Shown piece by piece: positions 5,763-7,518 of a stretch of 7,518 nt of DNA. Origin of the DNA: RGIG5579 sp045602025 (lineage in GTDB: Bacteria > Bacillota > Clostridia > Oscillospirales > SIG627); contig JAZSAT010000017.1 in the NCBI GenBank assembly GCA_045602025.1, positions 1 through 7,518 on the forward strand. Direction: 5' to 3'. The position numbers and the translations under genes were made by a program. The first letter of the stretch is position 1; each line of letters opens with the position of its first letter. Below the pieces are notes generated by a model that had not been told where the DNA came from, ran no database searches, and saw nothing but the letters and a program-made list of their open reading frames with translations.

Positions 5763-6578
5763 TTGCAAGGAAAAGTTGAAGTATCAGGGATCAGCACATC
5801 AAATCTTAAGGTTTTGAGAGAGGATGAAAAACTTGAATTACTAAAAAAGGCAAAAAACGGGGATCTGAATGCAAGAGAAAAGCTCATTACCGGAAACCTG
5901 AAGCTTGTATTAAGTGTAATACAAAAATTTTTGAGAAGACACGACAGTCCTGATGATTTATTTCAAGTTGGTTGTGTTGGACTTATCAAAGCAGTGGACA
6001 ATTTTGATATTACACAAAATGTCCGTTTTAGCACTTACGCAGTTCCAATGATTATAGGGGAGATCAGACGGTTTTTACGAGACAATAACATGATTCGTGT
6101 CAGCAGGTCTCTGAGAGATCTTGCATATAAAGCTTTAATTGAAAGAGAAGCCTTAACAAAAAAGCTCGGTAGAGAGCCGACAATCACAGAAATTACAAAT
6201 GCTCTAAATAAGAAAATGAATGAAATGATAGAACAAAAAGAAGCTTTTGTTCAAGTAAGTGAAAAGGAAGTTTCAGAAGCAATGGAAGCGGTAATAGACC
6301 CCGTATCTTTATATGATCCTGTATATTCCGATAACGGAGATTCGATTTTTTTAATGGATCAGATATATGACCTGAAATCTGACGACTCAAGCTGGGTAGA
6401 GAACATCGCCTTAGAAGAAGCAATCAAGGTTCTGGGTGATCGAGAAAAAACGATTCTAAAGCTTCGTTTTTTTCAAGGAAAAACACAAATGGAGGTAGCC
6501 GGAGAGATCGGAATCAGCCAAGCACAGGTCAGCAGACTTGAAAAGTGTGCGCTGTCGAGGATCAAAAAGCAGATGTAA
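5763..6578 (+). CDS. sigG: RNA polymerase forespore-specific sigma factor sigma-G
   Basis: Directs RNA polymerase to late forespore genes (SASPs, germination and DNA-protection genes) after engulfment. It is 271 residues; the B. subtilis protein is about 260. The N-terminus KVEVSGISTSNLKVL is the sigma-G hallmark that separates it from sigma-F. Region 2 runs through NLKLVLSVIQKF and DDLFQVGCVGLIKAVDNFD (64-82) into RFSTYAVPMIIGEIRRFLRD (88-107), the core-binding and -10 recognition part. Region 3 starts at RVSRSLRDLAYKAL (112-125). Region 4 ends with FFQGKTQMEVAGEIGISQAQVSRLEK, the -35-binding helix-turn-helix. Residues 150-164 are an extra segment in region 3. The TTG start places the hallmark at residue 4, as expected. 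The gene is not next to spoIIGA/sigE, its usual Bacillus neighbours. It carries TTA and CTA codons, unlike the dehydrogenase operon. Confidence 0.95.
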   Translation: MQGKVEVSGISTSNLKVLREDEKLELLKKAKNGDLNAREKLITGNLKLVLSVIQKFLRRHDSPDDLFQVGCVGLIKAVDNFDITQNVRFSTYAVPMIIGEIRRFLRDNNMIRVSRSLRDLAYKALIEREALTKKLGREPTITEITNALNKKMNEMIEQKEAFVQVSEKEVSEAMEAVIDPVSLYDPVYSDNGDSIFLMDQIYDLKSDDSSWVENIALEEAIKVLGDREKTILKLRFFQGKTQMEVAGEIGISQAQVSRLEKCALSRIKKQM

Positions 6579-6688
6579 TGAAAAAATTTCTATTTTTATT
6601 TTCAGCACCAATGTTGCTATTTTATCAATTCATAATAACTCCAATTGATTATTATCGACCGATTCTTGTTACGTTCTTTAAAGCATAA
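6578..6688 (+). CDS. 36-residue hydrophobic mini-ORF overlapping the sigG stop codon
   Basis: The sequence TAATG joins the sigG stop (6576-6578) to an ATG (6578-6580), a 1-base overlap typical of translational coupling. The ORF runs 36 codons to TAA at 6686-6688, immediately before the terminator hairpin whose A-run begins in that stop codon. It therefore fills the whole space between sigG and the terminator. The product starts MKKFLFLFSAPMLLFYQF and continues with a hydrophobic stretch to about residue 22, then TPIDYYRP and a second hydrophobic run. It looks like a small single-span or hairpin membrane protein. There is no Shine-Dalgarno at normal distance (the nearest, GAGG at 6557-6560, is 17 bases away), so expression would depend on coupling. 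No family recognised. It could also be a chance ORF. Confidence 0.45.
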   Translation: MKKFLFLFSAPMLLFYQFIITPIDYYRPILVTFFKA

Positions 6689-6719
6689 AAAAGCTTTCGC
6701 TTTAAGCGAAAGCTTTTTT
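6687..6719. terminator. bidirectional terminator between sigG and the transketolase gene
   Basis: Perfect inverted repeat GCTTTCGCT (6693-6701), loop TTA (6702-6704), AGCGAAAGC (6705-6713), with six A residues before (6687-6692) and six T residues after (6714-6719). It works on both strands: on + it ends the sigG transcript, on - it lies 10 bases past the transketolase stop. Confidence 0.92.
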
Positions 6720-6728
6720 ATCTTATAT

Positions 6729-7518
6729 TTATTTTTTGAGGTTGATGGCTTCTTTTGCCTTAGCAACAATAAATCTTGCAGAAAGACCAAACTCGTCAAT
6801 CAGCTCAGCTGCTTTACCGGATTTACCAAAGCAATCATTTACACCGACACGAAGAACGGGAACAGGGCACTCTTCAGCCAAAGCTTCACATACAGCACTG
6901 CCGAGACCGCCAATGATATTGTGCTCTTCTGCAGTAACAATGCAACCGGTCTTCTTAGCTGCAGCTTTTAGAATCTCGGTGTCAAGAGGCTTGATGGTGT
7001 GAATGTTAACAATTGCAGCAGAGATGCCTTCTTTTTCGAGCTCTTCAGCAGCTTTAATTGCTTCAGCAGTGCAGATACCGGTAGAAACGATAGTAACATC
7101 GGTGCCTTCGCGGAGCTGCTGGCCCTTGCCGATCTCAAAATCGTAGGTTTCTTCATCATAAATTACAGGAACACCAAGTCTACCAAAGCGCAGATAAACG
7201 GGGCCTTCGTAATTGATTGCTGCGTAAACAGCTGCTCTAGCTTCAACAGCGTCAGCGGGGTTAATAACTACAAGACCGGGGATGGTGCGCATAATAGAGA
7301 TATCTTCGTTGCACTGATGGGTTGCACCGTCTTCACCGACGGTAATGCCGGCGTGAGTCGCACCGATCTTTACATTCAGGTGAGGATAGCAAACAGAGTT
7401 ACGAACCTGTTCGAAAGCTCTTCCTGCAGCAAACATTGCAAAGGAGCTTGCAAAAACAGTTTTACCGGTTGCAGCAAGACCTGCAGCAACACTTACCATG
7501 TTAGCTTCTGCGATACCG
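6729..7518 (-). CDS. transketolase C-terminal subunit (5' truncated at window edge)
   Basis: The frame is open to the window edge, so the ATG at 7499 is internal and the gene starts outside. In the visible 263 codons or so, GIAEAN (7517-7500) carries the conserved Glu that activates the thiamine-diphosphate pyrimidine ring. HAGITVGEDGATHQ follows, with its final His at 7319-7317, then a PADAVEARAAV helix, GPVYLRFGR, and the C-terminal domain (TDVTIVSTGICTAEAIKAA, EEHNIIGGLGSAV, a DCFGKSGKAAEL tail). This is the pyrimidine-binding plus C-terminal half of a split transketolase, usually about 310 residues. It works with a separate N-terminal subunit, normally encoded just upstream and so expected beyond 7518. 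It transfers two-carbon ketol units in the pentose-phosphate pathway. A 1-deoxyxylulose-5-phosphate synthase is less likely given the length pattern and the C-terminus. Confidence 0.9.
   Translation of the reverse strand, partial: GIAEANMVSVAAGLAATGKTVFASSFAMFAAGRAFEQVRNSVCYPHLNVKIGATHAGITVGEDGATHQCNEDISIMRTIPGLVVINPADAVEARAAVYAAINYEGPVYLRFGRLGVPVIYDEETYDFEIGKGQQLREGTDVTIVSTGICTAEAIKAAEELEKEGISAAIVNIHTIKPLDTEILKAAAKKTGCIVTAEEHNIIGGLGSAVCEALAEECPVPVLRVGVNDCFGKSGKAAELIDEFGLSARFIVAKAKEAINLKK

Noticed and set aside
6645..6971. 108-codon + strand ORF after sigG
   Set aside because: It reads through the bidirectional terminator and antisense into the transketolase gene; no ribosome site or domain.
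7497..7499. ATG at 7499 (- strand) as the transketolase start
   Set aside because: The frame stays open to the window edge, and the upstream residues GIAEAN belong to the conserved active-site motif. The real start lies outside the window.
1..7518. CRISPR array, tRNA, insertion sequence, phage or toxin-antitoxin genes
   Set aside because: No direct-repeat array, cloverleaf, transposase or terminal inverted repeats were seen. The only repeats are terminator hairpins and one 13-base palindrome.

Overview
The window looks like part of a chromosome from an anaerobic, endospore-forming Firmicute of class Clostridia. The evidence is a forespore sigma factor (sigG), an alpha/beta-type small acid-soluble spore protein, a DUF4364-like protein (a clostridial family), purine-rich Shine-Dalgarno sites and U-tract terminators. 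Assignment to a Ruminococcaceae/Oscillospiraceae-like lineage is only a guess, based on the fused E1 dehydrogenase.

Layout. Bases 1-4029 (+) hold the 3' part of a 2-oxo-acid dehydrogenase operon in the order E2 (3' end only), E3 (dihydrolipoyl dehydrogenase), then E1 with alpha and beta fused in one 825-residue chain. A strong hairpin terminator at 4036-4068 closes it. Immediately after comes a promoter for a single lipoprotein gene (4121-4678, +). Its terminator also serves a convergent DUF4364-like gene (4722-5264, -). That gene diverges from a spore-protein gene (5449-5643, +), which has its own terminator. Then comes sigG (5763-6578, +), with a candidate sigma-F/sigma-G promoter and a TTG start. 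A 36-codon hydrophobic ORF begins on the last base of the sigG stop codon. A hairpin at 6687-6719 separates this pair from a convergent gene for the C-terminal half of a split transketolase (6729 to beyond 7518, -).

How the parts work together. The first block is one enzyme complex: E1 decarboxylates a 2-oxo acid (or acetoin) on thiamine diphosphate, E2 carries the acyl group to CoA, and E3 reoxidises the lipoyl arm with NAD+. The two dehydrogenase genes that are complete here almost entirely avoid the codons TTA, CTA and TCA, which suggests high expression and creates long spurious antisense ORFs. The middle block is late forespore biology: sigma-G would be expected to transcribe the spore-protein gene beside it, and the two upstream regions share an AAATAATA element. 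The transketolase subunit belongs to pentose-phosphate carbon metabolism and is unrelated to its neighbours.

No tRNA, rRNA, CRISPR, insertion sequence or phage gene was seen. No gene-free stretch exceeds 300 bases. The most noteworthy items are the overlapping mini-ORF after sigG, the sigma-F-like -10 upstream of sigG, a 15-residue insertion in sigma-G region 3, and two insertions in the fused E1.
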